This document shows, in pieces, positions 20,690 to 31,796 of a DNA stretch of 64,000 nucleotides. Within the stretch, counting starts at the first letter, position 1; every line of letters starts with the position of its first letter. A model generated the notes under the pieces. The model was given only the letters and a program-made list of their open reading frames with translations, had not been told where the DNA came from and did no database searches. Origin of the DNA: Trichobilharzia szidati (lineage: Eukaryota > Platyhelminthes > Trematoda > Strigeidida > Schistosomatidae); the NCBI GenBank assembly GCA_944472155.2, contig OX235275.1, forward strand, positions 25,224,865 through 25,288,864, in the 5' to 3' direction. The position numbers and the translations under genes were made by a program.

Positions 20690-21900
20690 ATCAATAGGTC
20701 TACCTATAAATCACCAAATCTGTTGATACGTTACGTTGGTGACATCTGTGTAATAATTAAAATAAATGTGATTTGGAATATACCCATAAATTAATAAACA
20801 ACATATTTGAAGACATTAAATTCACCATAAGAGAAGAAGAATTAGATAACAAAATCCCATTATAAGATGTCTTAATCAGGAAAACTAATACAGAAAATTT
20901 AGAAACACAAGTATATAGAAAATCAACGCACACACACAGATCAAATACTCAACTATAGTAGTAATAACCCAATTACCCATAAAAGAAACCGCGTGCAGAC
21001 ATTGTTTAAAAGAGTTCAAACACACACACACACTGTAGCACTCCGCTGCCGAAGAGAATGGAAGGGAAATACCTACTAACGGTCTTTAAAAAAAGAGGAA
21101 TGGTTATCCACAAAATGTCATCAAAAAGTATTTAAACTCGAGTCATAACACCAACAGCAAACCAACATCAAAGACTACAAGGAAATTTTATGAACTGTGA
21201 CAGACATTTCATCGGTCAAAGTGGACGTCCCCCCTTTGAATCAGAATCTAGGATCACAAAGTGACTGCAAGAAGACATGATATATCTATATTCTTTCATA
21301 TCAATGCATGTGGCTAATTAAGGACATCAGTTTGATTGGGATAGCGCAGGAATTTTTTTTTAATAGAGGAAACACCAAATGTGCTAGAGAATTCCTACAA
21401 GCCTGGTACCAGTCAAGCCAGAGATTAACAAACATGTTAATATAGACTTAATTTACCAACTAATAAGATTTAAATCACGTGACGAGAAAGTTCAAAATCC
21501 AAGTCAATACAAAAAAGCGATCATTACAGATGCAAATCGACTACCAGTCACGAAGACAGTTGTTGCCAGGAGACACAATTCTATCATCATTCATGGAAAA
21601 ATTAAATCAGTTCATTTTATGCTAAAACTTGTGCTGAACGAAGATGTTGTCTAAATGGGGCGGACGACAAAAGCTCAGCGAACACAACTAATTGCAAATC
21701 ATACACCTGAGCAAAGAGTCTTTTCCATTGTTTCATGATATAAATTATTTTACCACCTGACACTTGATATTTAACTATGATTAGAATTACAAATATTTTA
21801 ATTGCATTTCATACTGTTATTATTATTATTTTATGTGTTCACGATGTGTTTCAATTCCCTCGTGTGATATAATTTCTTAATATAAAAAACCATATGTTCT
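20690..21900 (+). mobile_element. PLE: RT C-terminal part, linker and eroded endonuclease
   Basis: 20720 on: LIRYVGDICVIIK, i.e. the PLE RT motif RYVDD with the first Asp changed to Gly. Then INNIFEDIKFTIREEELDNK, PFLDVLIRKTNTE-type residues and TQVYRKSTHT at 20870-20940. The endonuclease remnant near 21190-21270 reads NCDRHFIGQSGRPPF. Stops interrupt all segments. 21580-21740 carries the PLE segment also present in inverted form at 47.1-47.4 kb. The RT is dead twice over: active-site loss and stops. Confidence 0.75.
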
Positions 21901-22252
21901 ATACTCAAGATCAGATGACCGGAAAGAATCACCAACAAGAAACTATGAGAACAAACAAAACAAGAACCAACCGCTCAACAAATATGCAGGAGAAAGAAGT
22001 GGAGATGGATGGGACACTCGCTGAGGAGACCGCTGGGTGACATCAGGCCATAGCTCGAGTGGAACCCGAAAGGGAAGCGACGAGTGGGACGCCCAAGGGT
22101 GACATGGAGGAGATCGTGTGAAGAGGAGCTGAAACAGTATGGACCAACATGGATGCAGATGAAAAGTGCAGAAGAAGACAGAAACAAGTGGAGGCGTGCA
22201 GTTGGAGCCCTATGTTCCACTAGGAACCCAAGGGAACAATAATAATAATATA
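21899..22252 (+). mobile_element. LINE-A 3' end, young-looking
   Basis: Begins abruptly at SILKIR*PERITNKKLWEQT and runs as EPTAQQICRRKKWRWMGHSL, one frameshift, then LEWNPKGKRRVGRPRVTWRR, SCEEELKQYGPTWMQ and RAVGALCSTRNPREQ, followed by AATAATAATA and (TA)n. The 3' end is nearly identical to those at 27.3 (minus) and 48.4 kb, so it is a recent insertion of about 350 bp. Confidence 0.88.
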
Positions 22253-23380
22253 TATATATATATAACAAGTGTACAGTTTGAAAATAAATTGTGTTCTTAG
22301 TGTCACAATAGGAATTATTAAATTAATTCACGTTAAATATATATTTATATTTAACGCAACATCTCATGTCAATGTTATCAACCAGTATCTGTGCTTATGT
22401 CAAACTTAGTGGATTCCATAGGGTCAAAAGTTCTCAGTTGAACTTTATGCGACCTCATCTTGCAGTCTTTTAACTAGTGATCCCGAACTAGGTCAATGAG
22501 CCTACCCCGCAACACCTGTAGGTCATGAGTTTTCAACCCTTTATGGGTAAGGTCACACGTAGAATTACTGTCGGAGAATCTCAAAAATTATAGACCCCAA
22601 ATCACTGTCCAGCACATTGTACGGTTCAAAAAACAACAACAAATTATAGTCTTATATCAGAAAAAATCGATAAAAAGTGTGTGTGTGTTCTGTAATTTAT
22701 AAAAGCAAAGTGGAACGTTTACAGTCATTATTTCCTAACTATTCATTTTTTTTAAATACACCTATAGTTTAGGAAAAAATCAATATTATCAAGAAAAAAT
22801 TCAAATTTTTTTATCGATTCACCTAGTGTACATTTCTAGATACGTTCAAATGTGTGGGTGGGTGTAGGTGTCAATCTCTGCGTAGGTGGTTTTAATGTAT
22901 AGCCAATGATATCTGTCAATCTATATACGCACACTTTATACATACATATATACAGGTTTGTTTAGGAATGGACGCTACGCACGCACGCAAGCACACATAC
23001 ACACATAAAGTTTGAATTGCCCCCTCCCACCCCTGTGTCTTATATTCAGGGGCTTTTAAACCTACCTGATTGTGAAATAGTCATAAAACAAAAACAAAAC
23101 AAAAAATACAAACTAGTGTGAATAGACACTTTAACTTATCCATAACACAATAAACAATCCAACATAAAACTAACTTTCTTCAGAAAGGAATCAATAATCG
23201 ATTATAATTGATTTTCTGTTATGATAGGTAGGCTACAACACAACATTGTCTGTCCTAAAGGAGAAATATTCAGTTTTTTTTGTTTTTATTGGCTTTTATA
23301 GCTGACAGCCTAGTTAAGGGAACAATAAACACTAAAAAGGGAATGTTGCATTGTGCCTACGTGTACAGATAAACACCTTT
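22253..23380. other. AT-rich stretch, nothing firmly recognised
   Basis: 22262-22330 resembles a PLE terminus (GTGTACAGTTTGAAAATAAA). The remainder has a TG/CA-rich segment (22855-23010) and A/T runs. No gene found. Confidence 0.4.
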
Positions 23381-24375
23381 GATTTTTGAGATTTCGTGAT
23401 TAATTGATCGAAACAATTTCGATTAGAAGTTTTAAAAGACTGAGGAGATTATTGAACAAAGATCATTCACACTTTCGATAACCTGCTCTTCATCAGGTTC
23501 CACAGTTATATATCTATCCATAATAATGAAAGAATTGGGGTTATTGACGACAGTAATGTTGTTTAAATAACATCGAATAAATCAATAATATGAATAGATT
23601 ACAGTTCAATAGCATCTGTAAACGTGATAATATGTACCAATATAACACAGCACTACGCAGAATATCAAGTCGGTGGTGGCACAGCAGTAGAATGTTCGCA
23701 GATGGTTTGAGGTTCGACCACCGACCGACTGACGCACTCCCTTACCTCACTAAGCTAGCAATAAGTCAGGTAAAGGGGGAGGGTTGGGTATGGAGCTAGC
23801 AGCCGCATCCCGTAAACGTGAACACCATTGCTACCGAAACTTCAAGCATCTAGCTTGAAGCCATATGTTCCAGCACTGGGAACGTTAAGGAATAAAAAAA
23901 GCACAGAATATCAGACAAATTACGAGAAATATTAATACAGAATTTATGAAGTTACAGGCTCCACAGGAGGCCGAATAGGGCAGAAATAGTGGCTGGCTCG
24001 ATGGATCTGTTTCTTCTGCACACACACATACAACATCGTTTGTTTTAGGCGAATCTAAATAGCCTCTGCTGTTTGGTAGGGTATTCGGCACCTGGATGCT
24101 TTAGGCAATTTATCTGGTACCCGATAGATGATGATGATGGAGAAGCGCTCTTCAATGCTAGCTGGCTTCGTAGCTCGTTTGGACCAGGCGGCCTAATATT
24201 GAGGTGTTGGTGATGGCTTTCATCTTTACACCTTTATTCAGCGACACCAGACTGGTAGGTATTCCCGGGCCAGCACGAGAAATCAAGTTCCTAGAGCAAC
24301 GACCAATATAGCTTGCTCCACCACAAGTGCATTCGAATCGTAAATACAATTAAAGGTGGCTAGTCTAGTCTGGGT
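23381..24375 (-). mobile_element. PLE endonuclease and 3' UTR, interrupted by SINE-D
   Basis: On the minus strand, 24349-24158 reads YLRFECTCGGASYIGRCSRN, a GIY-YIG core with YIGRC for YIGRT. The 3' UTR runs to about 23380 and includes CTGATGA (23490-23496) and GAAAG (23472-23476) separated by a GAGC...ATC segment. The same motif recurs in plus orientation at 25568. A SINE-D sits inside (23668-23895). Confidence 0.7.
23668..23895 (+). mobile_element. SINE-D copy
   Basis: Head GGTGGTGGCACAGCAGTAGA and box B-like GAGGTTCGACCACCG. Body CTTACCTCACTAAGC ... GTAAAGGGGGAGGG. Then CGAAACTTCAAGCATC/TAGCTTGAAG and the tail CCATATGTTCCAGCACTGGG before GGAATAAAAAAA. It lies in the PLE 3' UTR, opposite to the PLE orientation. 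Confidence 0.8.
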
Positions 24376-24626
24376 ACTTCATCTTTCAGTCGAGGAATCA
24401 CAACGGATGGGGTAGAAAATATGCCTTTATAGTTTACCGGTATTAAAAGTTCTTTGAACCAAGATTTTCTTAAGTTGTTTGGAATTATTTCATCGCTCGT
24501 TGCGTTACCCTTGACATTGTCATTCATAATCATTTACTTTGTAATATTAGTGTTCAATTTAGCATTACAATTTTACATATTACCACATATACCTACATAT
24601 ATTTTGGACTATAATCTATTAACAAT

Positions 24627-25505
24627 CTATTTGCAAACAACTTCGTGGAATTTTGATCTAAATGATTCATTGTCACTCTTTTTAAACTGTCTGTTTTCGA
24701 TGTAGAACTTTGCACATATGTGCGGCAGTTCAAGTCGCCACACTTCCTCGTTGTAGCACACAAAGCAAGAGAAGAAAGTAGGAAAAATGCATAATACAGA
24801 GACAGTAAACAGAGGTGTGAGACAAAGGAATAGTAATAACGAAGAACAAAACAATTTCATTGGAAATCATAAGTCAATCACAAGGAGTGGATGCATCTGC
24901 GCTATCCATTGAGAACGATCACTTTGAGCCATGTCACCAATTGTTTCCAACCATTGGTTTTTACCATCCCGATGACCCCAGCCAGAAAGTCTACACCTCC
25001 CGACATGGCTTAGACTAACTGTTGTAGATTTCATTGACTGGTGCAATGTTTTGGTTTGACCGCCGCTAGCTAGCTCTTTTCCAGCCTGACACTATATCAG
25101 CTAACATTGCCCATTGTCGAGGAAGGCGATGACTAGGCATACGTAACACATGTCCTAGCCATCTCAGTCGATGTAATTTCACAGCCTCGTCGATTGATTT
25201 CCCCGCCTTACCTAGCACTCGACGCCTAACCTCAATATTGCTCACCTTTTTATACCAATTCAGACAGGAAATAGAACGCAGACACCTATGATCAAAGACA
25301 TCTAATCTTTTCATGTCTTCCACTGTTAATGGCCATGTCTCACAGCCATAAAGGAGGACGGAGCAAACTGTTGAGCAGTACACACACGCCCTTTGGTCGA
25401 TAGTGGGATATCATGTCTACGCCAGAGACGGCGTAAACTGGCATATGCGAAACTAGCCCTCTGTATTCGTGCTGAGATTTCGTCAGACTTTTTTTAAACA
25501 CCACT
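24627..25505 (-). mobile_element. LINE-B copy, C-terminal region and 3' UTR
   Basis: 25383-25066 encodes MYCSTVCSVLLYGCETWPLT, then DVFDHRCLRSISCLNWYKK, EVRRRVLGKAGKSIDEAVKL and HRLRWLGHVLRMPSHRLPRQ. This is the conserved C-terminal region of RTE-like ORF2 proteins, past the RT palm. Upstream residues (..RASFAYASLRRLWRRHD) are in frame with one break. The 3' UTR (about 24880-24640) matches the UTR of the 59.5-60.9 kb copy, including a GCCAAGTTCTA-type block. Confidence 0.85.
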
Positions 25506-25700
25506 AATATTTTCAATAACAATCAGTCTGCCATTATTATGGATGGATGGATATATAGCTGTAGAACCTGATGAAGAGAAGAGAAGGTTCTCGACAGCAA
25601 TATTCTTTGTTCAATAATCAATATAATTTAAAATTTCGTGCTTATTTAAACAGTTATTTTATGTGAACCACAACATACGTTTGTCACTGAACTTAAGACA
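25506..25700 (+). mobile_element. PLE 3' UTR piece with hairpin motif
   Basis: Matches the reverse complement of 23390-23545 (GGATATATAGCTGTAGAACC, then CTGATGA at 25568-25574). The next segment folds as a 5-bp hairpin, GAGAA/TTCTC, before CGACAGC, where active hammerheads would have CGAAA. It is a broken ribozyme-like end. Confidence 0.55.
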
Positions 25701-25797
25701 CACTGATGAACAGATTGAAGTGCATAAATGTGCATAGATGACTGTTCAAATTACAGTCTTTTGCTGAGAATTGAATTTCCAAGTATTGCTTTTTTGA

Positions 25798-26490
25798 TTG
25801 CATGGAGGATTTCATCATGAGCCGACATCAGTTACAGAAGCACTGAAAAACCAATAGGGGAGTATTGGACTGCTAGCTGTTTCGTAAGACTAATTTGATA
25901 GTCTGTTTCAGTATTACTCATCTATCCTATTGGGGATTTGAACCCAGGACAACCCGGTTACAAGGCGACTTCGTAGGCCATTCAGCCACTGGCGCCCCTG
26001 TCCAATGGACTATGGATGTCGACTACTGCATACTGGCGACACATATCGCAGTAGTAAGTCAATGTCATCGCTGGCGAGTGTTTATCTGCAACTCCCACCT
26101 ATTGTACCTCTCTGGTTGTGAATTCCCACTAGCGGCTCACTCTATTTTAGATATGTGGACACTTGGGTTACAGTGGGAAGTCTTGACCGGTGGTGTCCAT
26201 CAGATGACAGCAGTCACACTAAAATCACGAATCCATCGAAGTTAGTATTCATAAGTCATTGAACCGGGTCCCATGGGGCTGAATGATCTACAATGTAGAC
26301 TTGTAATCTCAAGGTCTTGAGTTCAAACCCATGCTAATGGGTGCCTACTGGTCAGTCGAAGTTTCAAACGGACGCAACAACCAGCTGTCTGGCAAGACTT
26401 TCGACTTGTTTTCCAATATTTCTCTGACCGATGTCAGATAATAATGATGGTGATGAAATCCTGTGACCAATCAAATCAAATCCTGGAAAC
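25798..26490. mobile_element. Family C inverted pair (head to head)
   Basis: A minus unit (25798-26150; 3' end GGAGGATTTCATCATGAGCC, tRNA-like box B GGGATTTGAACCCAGG on the plus text) meets a plus unit (26150-26490; GAGTTCAAACCCATGC, 3' end GATGAAATCCTGTGACC). The two arms would fold back over about 300 bp. Both hammerhead regions (25882-25925 and 26345-26400) are decayed. The frame 25895-26245 is a by-product. Confidence 0.75.
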
Positions 26491-26869
26491 AACAATAACA
26501 ACCTGAATAGAAATGAAGTTTTTGGACAACAAATTGAGTTTATCATCCAACAATGTACACTGTTCAAGATTTAATGGGAAAATTTGACATCCAAATGAGT
26601 ACTTTTAAATTTAAAAGTTACCAAATCATTTCTAACGATCAGCTTTAACCTTACACTCATTTAAACTCGACCCCGATAAACTCCCTCTCTTGCTTTTAAA
26701 CAATAGTTACTTTTATAAGTACTGACATTCTTATAAGAAACTGAAAGGTACCCTTGTAACACTTCAAACTGGAGAACTGCTTTTGATATTCTTACACTTC
26801 TCATTGGCGTACTTCAAATCTTTATCAACCTCATTCTGCAATAGCTACATGACAATATCATAAGTCAGT

Positions 26870-27005
26870 TTTTTTTTGGTACAGGTATGGAATTTTCAGC
26901 ATGTGATATCGGTAGCCCAAATTTTTCAGGCCGACCATAGATATCGGGTGTGCGTCGGCAGGGGATCGAACCCCGGACCATGTGCATGGTCGGTGAGAGT
27001 CCCAC
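26870..27005 (-). mobile_element. SINE-D2 copy, inverted
   Basis: On the minus strand: box A missing or short, box B GGGGTTCGATCCCCTGC, then CGACGCACACCCGATATCTA, body TTGGGCTACCGATATC...GCTGAAAATTCCATAC, and a poly-A start (T-run at 26869). It has the same body as 5055-5255. Confidence 0.75.
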
Positions 27006-27059
27006 AGTAGACGCACAGTTGATCCATAATGGAAAACTCAGCAAATCCTCTAAGGGAAT

Positions 27060-27301
27060 ACAGGAGTTAGACAAGGCTGGCTGCCTACTATCACTCGTGG
27101 TGATATTTCTGATTGTGGTGGACTGGATTATGCGTCAGACTGTGTGTGTGGGGAGTGAGAAGACAGGAATACGCTGCACTGACCTTTAAGAAGACTATAG
27201 AATATTTGGGTTTCGCAGGTGATTTATATTTAATGTCACACAAACTTGAAGACTCAAAGGCGAAAACTAACCAACTGGTTGAAGAAGCAGGCAGAGAACA
27301 C
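27060..27301 (+). mobile_element. LINE-A internal fragment
   Basis: Encodes AGCLLSLVVIFLIVVDWIMR (RT block before the active site), then after a stop FGFAGDLYLMSHKLEDSKAK and NQLVEEAGREH. The FADD motif is changed to FAGD, so it is catalytically dead. It stops exactly where an inverted LINE-A 3' end begins at about 27302. Confidence 0.8.
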
Positions 27302-28165
27302 AAATTATTATTATTATTGTTCCCTTGGGTTCCTAGTGGAACATAGGGCTCCAACTGCACGCCTCCACTTGTTTTTGTCTTCTGCTGTACTTTTCACTTG
27401 CATCCATGTTGGTCCATACTGCTTCAGCTCCTCTTCACACGATCTCCTCCGTGTCACCCTTGGACGTCCCACTCGCCGCTTCCCTTTCGGGTTCCACTCG
27501 AGCACTGGCCTGGCGCGCGATGTCACTCAACGGCCTCCTCAGCGAGTGTCCCATCCATCTTCACTTCTTTCTCCTGCATATTTGTAGAGCGATTGGTTCC
27601 TGTTTTGTTTGTTCCTATAGTTTATTGTTGGTGATTCTTTCCGGCCATCTGATCGTCAGTATAGAACGAAGACAGCTGTTGATAAAGGTCTGCAACAGGC
27701 TGTTGGAAATATTCTTTGTGACCTGCCAAGTTTCTGATCCATCCGTAGAGAAGAACTGACTGATTTGACGTATGTATTGAAAATCCGAATCAATTTGTTG
27801 TTGATGCTGAGTTGAGTGAGGAAGATTTCCAGATTGGTTTCAGGTTGATGAATGTGTTTCTCGCCTTCCCGATTCTCGATTTGTCATCCTCGTCCGTTCC
27901 TGTCTCCTGTAGTTGAGACAATGCTCCCTCCCTAGATAAGTGAATGAAGTAACCTCTTTCAAATCCCTCCCGTTGATGGTGATTGGCGCTGGATGTTGCT
28001 GCAGCTGTTGTTGTTGTCGGTTGGTTATTTTCATAACCTCTGTCTTGTCTATGTTCACCTGCAGTCCTGTCTTTGCTGCTTCTTCGACCAGTTTGTCGGT
28101 CGGTTTTCGCTTGTAACTCTTCGATTTTGCGTGACATGAAACATAAATCATCCAAGGGCGAAATC
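27302..28165 (-). mobile_element. LINE-A 3' half, relatively intact
   Basis: On the minus strand from 28155: MDDLCFMSRKIEELQAKTDR, VNIDKTEVMKITNRQQQ, PITINGRDLKEVTSFTYLGR, SRIGKARNTFINLKPIWKSS, then (27760-27310) RWPERITNN, a broken piece, and LEWNPKGKRRVGRPRVTRRR, YGPTWMQVKSTAEDKNKWRR, AVGALCSTRNPRE and (AAT)n. Only a few frameshifts. It shows the family's domain order well. Confidence 0.88.
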
Positions 28166-28204
28166 CAGGTCTTCTAGGTTCTTCACGTTCTTCTTCACAA
28201 AACC

Positions 28205-28965
28205 ACAGGTGAACATAGAGAAGACGGAGGTGATGTAGACGCCTGACCAGCCAACAACAGTGAGTCAACAACAACAATCAGCACCAATCACTATCAACGG
28301 GAGACTTCTGAGAGAGAGGTCATTTCCTTCATTTATCTGCCCAACAAGTATTGTTTCAACTACGGTAGGCGGTAGAACGGATGAAGATGTCAGAATCAGC
28401 CATAATCGGTAGGGTAAGAGATACAACTTCATCACCCTGAAGTCACTTTTGAAATCTGCTACATAAGGCATAAGGAAGGAAATTCGACACTAACGTTAAG
28501 TCAGTCAGTTCAATATAGGTCGAAAATTCCCTGAGTCCGTCACGAAAATCATTTCTAACCGACTGTAGACCATCATCAACAGCTGCCTTCACTAGCTGCA
28601 TACTGAAGATTAGATAGCTGGCCAGACAGAATTAGCAACAAGAAACTCTGAGATCAAATCAATGAATGTGGGAGAATATGGTGATGGATTGACTGGGCAC
28701 GCACTGAGGAGAACTTCTTTTGATATCGCACACAAAACAGGCCATCGGTCGAGTGTAAACCGAATGGGAAACGATCAGTTGAACTGTGGTCATAGGGTGA
28801 TATAGTGGAGATGGTGTGAGTTGTGGCAGATGAGAGATTATGGGCAATCGTGGAGTCAGCCAGCTGAAGAGGATAGTAGAGAATAGAGCAAAGTGCAGAT
28901 GTGTTGTTGAAGCCAGCCTTATGTTCCGCTCGGAACCCGATAGAACAATAATAATAATAATTCTT
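28205..28965 (+). mobile_element. LINE-A 3' half, old copy
   Basis: Same segment as the neighbouring minus copy but strongly diverged: CAACGGGAGACTTCTGAGAG, GGTAGGGTAAGAG, TAGCTGGCCAGACAGAATTAG (PERIS), GTGATGGATTGACTGGGCAC (WRWIGH) and a 3' end GCCTTATGTTCCGCTCGGAA plus (AAT)n. Its start abuts the 5' end of the minus copy, so the two lie head to head. Their different divergence argues for two independent insertions. Confidence 0.75.
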
Positions 28966-29940
28966 TTGTAGTTAGGAAAGTAGGTAGGTGGGTATGGAGT
29001 TAAGTTGTTCTATAGGTATATTCGTACGTAGGTAAGTAGTTAGGTATGTGGGTTGGTAGGGGTAGGTGGTCAGTGAGGTAGGCGGATAGGTAATTGGCTA
29101 GCTACCTAGATAATTAAGTAGGCATTAGGGGGGTGCAGGTAGGTGGCAGGTTAGTTAGATAGGTAGGCGAGTAAGTACATATATAGATAAGTGCTTGGTT
29201 GAGCAGTTAGTTAAGGGATTAGTTATGCAATTAGTGAGTAGGTGACTGGGTAATAAGTAAGTAGGTATTTTTATCTATTATTATTTTTATTTCATTTCCC
29301 AGTGTTCCGAGTGGAACATCGAAGGGCTTCAGGCTTTGAAGACTCAGTAGTAGTGGGCTTTTTTACTGGGTGGGATTGGCTAGCCTTGCGCCTAAGCCCT
29401 GCCCATCTTTCTTAGGCTTGTTATTGGCTAGCTAAGGGAGATAAAGTTGTGAGCTGGCTGGGAATTGAAACCTGGACCACATGAATCTTGTTTGGCGTAG
29501 GGTAGGTAGTTAAAGAGATAGATAGACAAGCAGGTAGTTAAGTAGGTAGGTAGGTAGGTAGGTAGGTGGATTGGCAGTTAGGTAAGCAGATAGCTAAAAA
29601 GGCGTATAGGCAGGTAGGAGGGTGGAGAGACAGGGAAGTAAGTATGCAGGCAGATAGGTAGGTACGTATTTAGTCCCCTTGGTAGATAAGTGGGTTGACG
29701 TGTATGTAGGTACACAGATAAGTGGGAGGCAGGTATGTAAGTATTGAGTTACTTAGTTTAGTAATTAGGTAGGTAGGTAGTTAGTTAGTTTGGAATATAG
29801 GTAGCAGGGTAGGTAAGATAACAGATGGATCGGTTTGTATGCAGATAGATACACAGATAGGTAGATAGGTAGGTAGGTAGGTAGGTTATTCGTTAAATTG
29901 ATAGGTAGTTAGTGAGGTAATTAAAGTAAGGTATCTCTTT
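28966..29940. repeat. GTAG/GTTA-rich simple repeat, ~1 kb
   Basis: An imperfect array of GTAG-type tetramers (GTAGGTAGGTAGGTAG cores at 29545-29570, 29770-29785 and 29870-29885) with many variants (GTTA, GATA, GCAG). It is strand-asymmetric: purine-rich plus T, almost no C. It is interrupted by a SINE-D (29285-29500). Confidence 0.85.
29285..29500 (-). mobile_element. SINE-D copy inside the GTAG array, degraded
   Basis: On the minus strand the order is head (CCAGGTTTCAATTCCCAG near 29458), CTTTATCTCCCTTAGC, the body with CAATCCCACCCAGTAAAAA, CTTCAAAGCCTGAAGCCC, and the tail GATGTTCCACTCGGAACACT plus A-rich sequence. It is a datable insertion within the simple repeat. Confidence 0.7.
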
Positions 29941-30424
29941 TTAATTGTACTGATGTTGGACTAGATGTAATCCATACAAGTTTTACTTCAACCGCCTGTA
30001 TCTTTTTCAAATTATTGATTATTTTCAAACAAACAAAAATCGATATATATATATATACATTAACACTTCTTATCACACTACAAGAATAGATGCTTCCTAT
30101 TACTACATCTAATACTGCAAATACACTATGTAAATGCCTAACAGTGCTTAACAGGTCATTGTAACCTTGTACGACCAGTTATCAGTATGCATGAAGATCG
30201 ATGTGCATTTGTTTATTTTTCCTACATTTTTTTTTTCAAAGAACAGATAAAACAAGTTGAAATTAAACCTTTTACCTTTCTGTTGGCAAAACTATTTTGG
30301 GAACCAATGTATATTTCAAGGTGAATGAATAATCAATATATATATATATATATATATACATGTATATATATATGTATATATATATATGTATATATATAAG
30401 AGGTCACAAATTAAACCATCGTTT
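29941..30424. repeat. AT-rich stretch with (TA)n arrays
   Basis: (TA)n at about 30040-30060 and a long TATATATA/TATATGTA palindromic run at 30336-30400. It would form cruciforms readily. No gene seen. Confidence 0.7.
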
Positions 30425-30600
30425 TTGATTGATTGATTTCATCAATTCACAGTCTAGGGAATCTTTTCAAGACCAATCACGAATCAGTAGTTAAACAACA
30501 ATTGAACAGCTGATTCGTCCTTTTTATGGGACTCTTCAGACTGCGTCGGAATCCCTGGCAAATATGGTCGCATGGGTGTGTACTACCGAAGCCCATTATT
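30425..30600 (-). mobile_element. Family C relic with hammerhead remnant
   Basis: On the minus strand: CTGAAGA (30533-30539), stem II GTCC/GGAC (30529-30532 and 30517-30520) and GAATC where GAAAC is expected. Stem I is lost. The flanks retain only traces of the family (TTTCATCAATTCAC near 30437). Confidence 0.55.
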
Positions 30601-31039
30601 CATGAGATATCTATATAGACAGATAAACAATGATTGGATAATCCTTTATTGGTGTTATAGTGATCAAGGTCAGTCTAGAAATAAACCAATCAGAATCAGA
30701 CTACGCAGAACAAGGCTTACTATTTCATTGATCACATGTATGTCGTTTTTACTGGGCTCTCGCTTGAGTTTCGGGCTGAGAGATAAATCGGTAGTCGTTG
30801 GTTACGTTGCTGGCGGTGACTTAATAACGACTCTGTTGCTTTCTTCAGGGGTTCTCTATGACCTTATATGAAAGTTCATCAGTTGGAACTTTAATTCAAT
30901 CAGATCTCTGAAAACTTACACTGGAAAACTAAAGGAATGTGTAATCGGTTGAAGAGGTCTTGATTGAGCAGAGACATTTATCATATATATTTTGTTTCCA
31001 TTCTCAATGGTAATTACTTTCAAATAAAAATATAAAACT
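30601..31039. other. Unassigned; 99-codon open frame
   Basis: The plus frame 30572-30871 predicts a product with two hydrophobic stretches (LTISLITCMSFLLGSRLSFG and TTLLLSSGVLYDLI). It starts inside a family C relic and shows no recognisable domain. I do not call a gene. Confidence 0.3.
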
Positions 31040-31180
31040 ACTTCATGGATTGGTTACAGATTGAATTCAGTTAGAGAACCATTGGAAAAGCAACAAGGAG
31101 TACTGTCAAACAGCTAGCTGTTTCGTCCCCCCAGTTAGGTACTTTGATTCAGTAATAGGCATCCTCAGTCCCAAACTCAG
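31040..31180 (-). mobile_element. Family C 3' part
   Basis: Plus text GGATTGGTTACAG...CAGTTAGAGAACCATTGG, GGAGTACTGTC, GCTAGCTGTTTCGTCC. The GAAAC strand survives, but the rest of the hammerhead is eroded (CCCCCCAGTTAGG). 5'-truncated. Confidence 0.65.
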
Positions 31181-31199
31181 CAGTGACTGGAAATGAAAT

Positions 31200-31365
31200 T
31201 TACTCAATTGTAACGTGTCTCTAACTACAGGCGGAACTGAGTAACATCGGTTCAAATCTCAGAAAGGACAACGTTAGTTCCTTCAAGAATACAGATACGC
31301 CCTCGTGATGACGAATGCCAAGAAGCACGAAACTTCGGTTCAACCAAGGTTTCTAATCAAATGTA
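31200..31365 (+). mobile_element. SINE-E copy
   Basis: CTCTAACTACAGGCGG, box B-like CGGTTCAAATCTCAGAAAGG, GTTAGTTCCTTCAAG, ACGCCCTCGTGATGACG, CCAAGAAGCACGAAAC. Same order as the SINE-E copies at 9.8 and 12.0 kb. Confidence 0.6.
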
Positions 31366-31790
31366 AGTTTCTGCAAAGCATTTCAAACAGCCTGCTGAAG
31401 ACGTTTATCAACAGTTGCCATTTCTGCTGACTCTATATTGAAGATTAGATGGCTGGTCGGTAAGAATTAGGAACAACAAACTCTGAGAACGATTCAACCA
31501 AGAGCTTATTACTCAAGAAATCTCACGAGGAAAATCAAGATTGGTTGGACAAACACACACACACACTTTGAGGAAACCAACCGAATGGCATTACGTGCAG
31601 TGTAGGCTAATGCTTGAGTGGAAACACCGAGTTAAATTGTAGTCCGAGGGTGACATGGAGTGAGGGGGAGATAAGAGACTATGCATAATCGTGGCGTCAG
31701 TGAAGAGGACAGTAAAGAATAGGACAAAGCGAAGAAGTGCTGTTGAAGCGAAGGGAACAATACTGATAGTAATAATAGTATAGATTTCTA
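31366..31790 (+). mobile_element. LINE-A 3' end, degraded
   Basis: Contains AGATTAGATGGCTGGTCGGT (RWPER region), TCAAGATTGGTTGGAC (RWIGH region, with a CA expansion at 31555), GGTGACATGGAGTGAG (VTWR) and a shortened 3' end GTTGAAGCGAAGGGAACAAT plus AAT-like repeats. Related to the 19.2-20.07 kb copy (GAGATAAGAGACTATGC). Confidence 0.7.
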
Positions 31791-31796
31791 ATATTT

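Noticed and set aside
27302..28965. Single LINE-A insertion inverted by twin priming
   Set aside because: The two facing copies have very different divergence and cover the same 3' segment, each with its own (AAT)n tail, so two insertions fit better.
30572..30871. Possible small membrane protein (99 codons)
   Set aside because: Starts inside a family C relic, no homologous copy or splice context, and the hydrophobic stretches can arise by chance in T-rich sequence.
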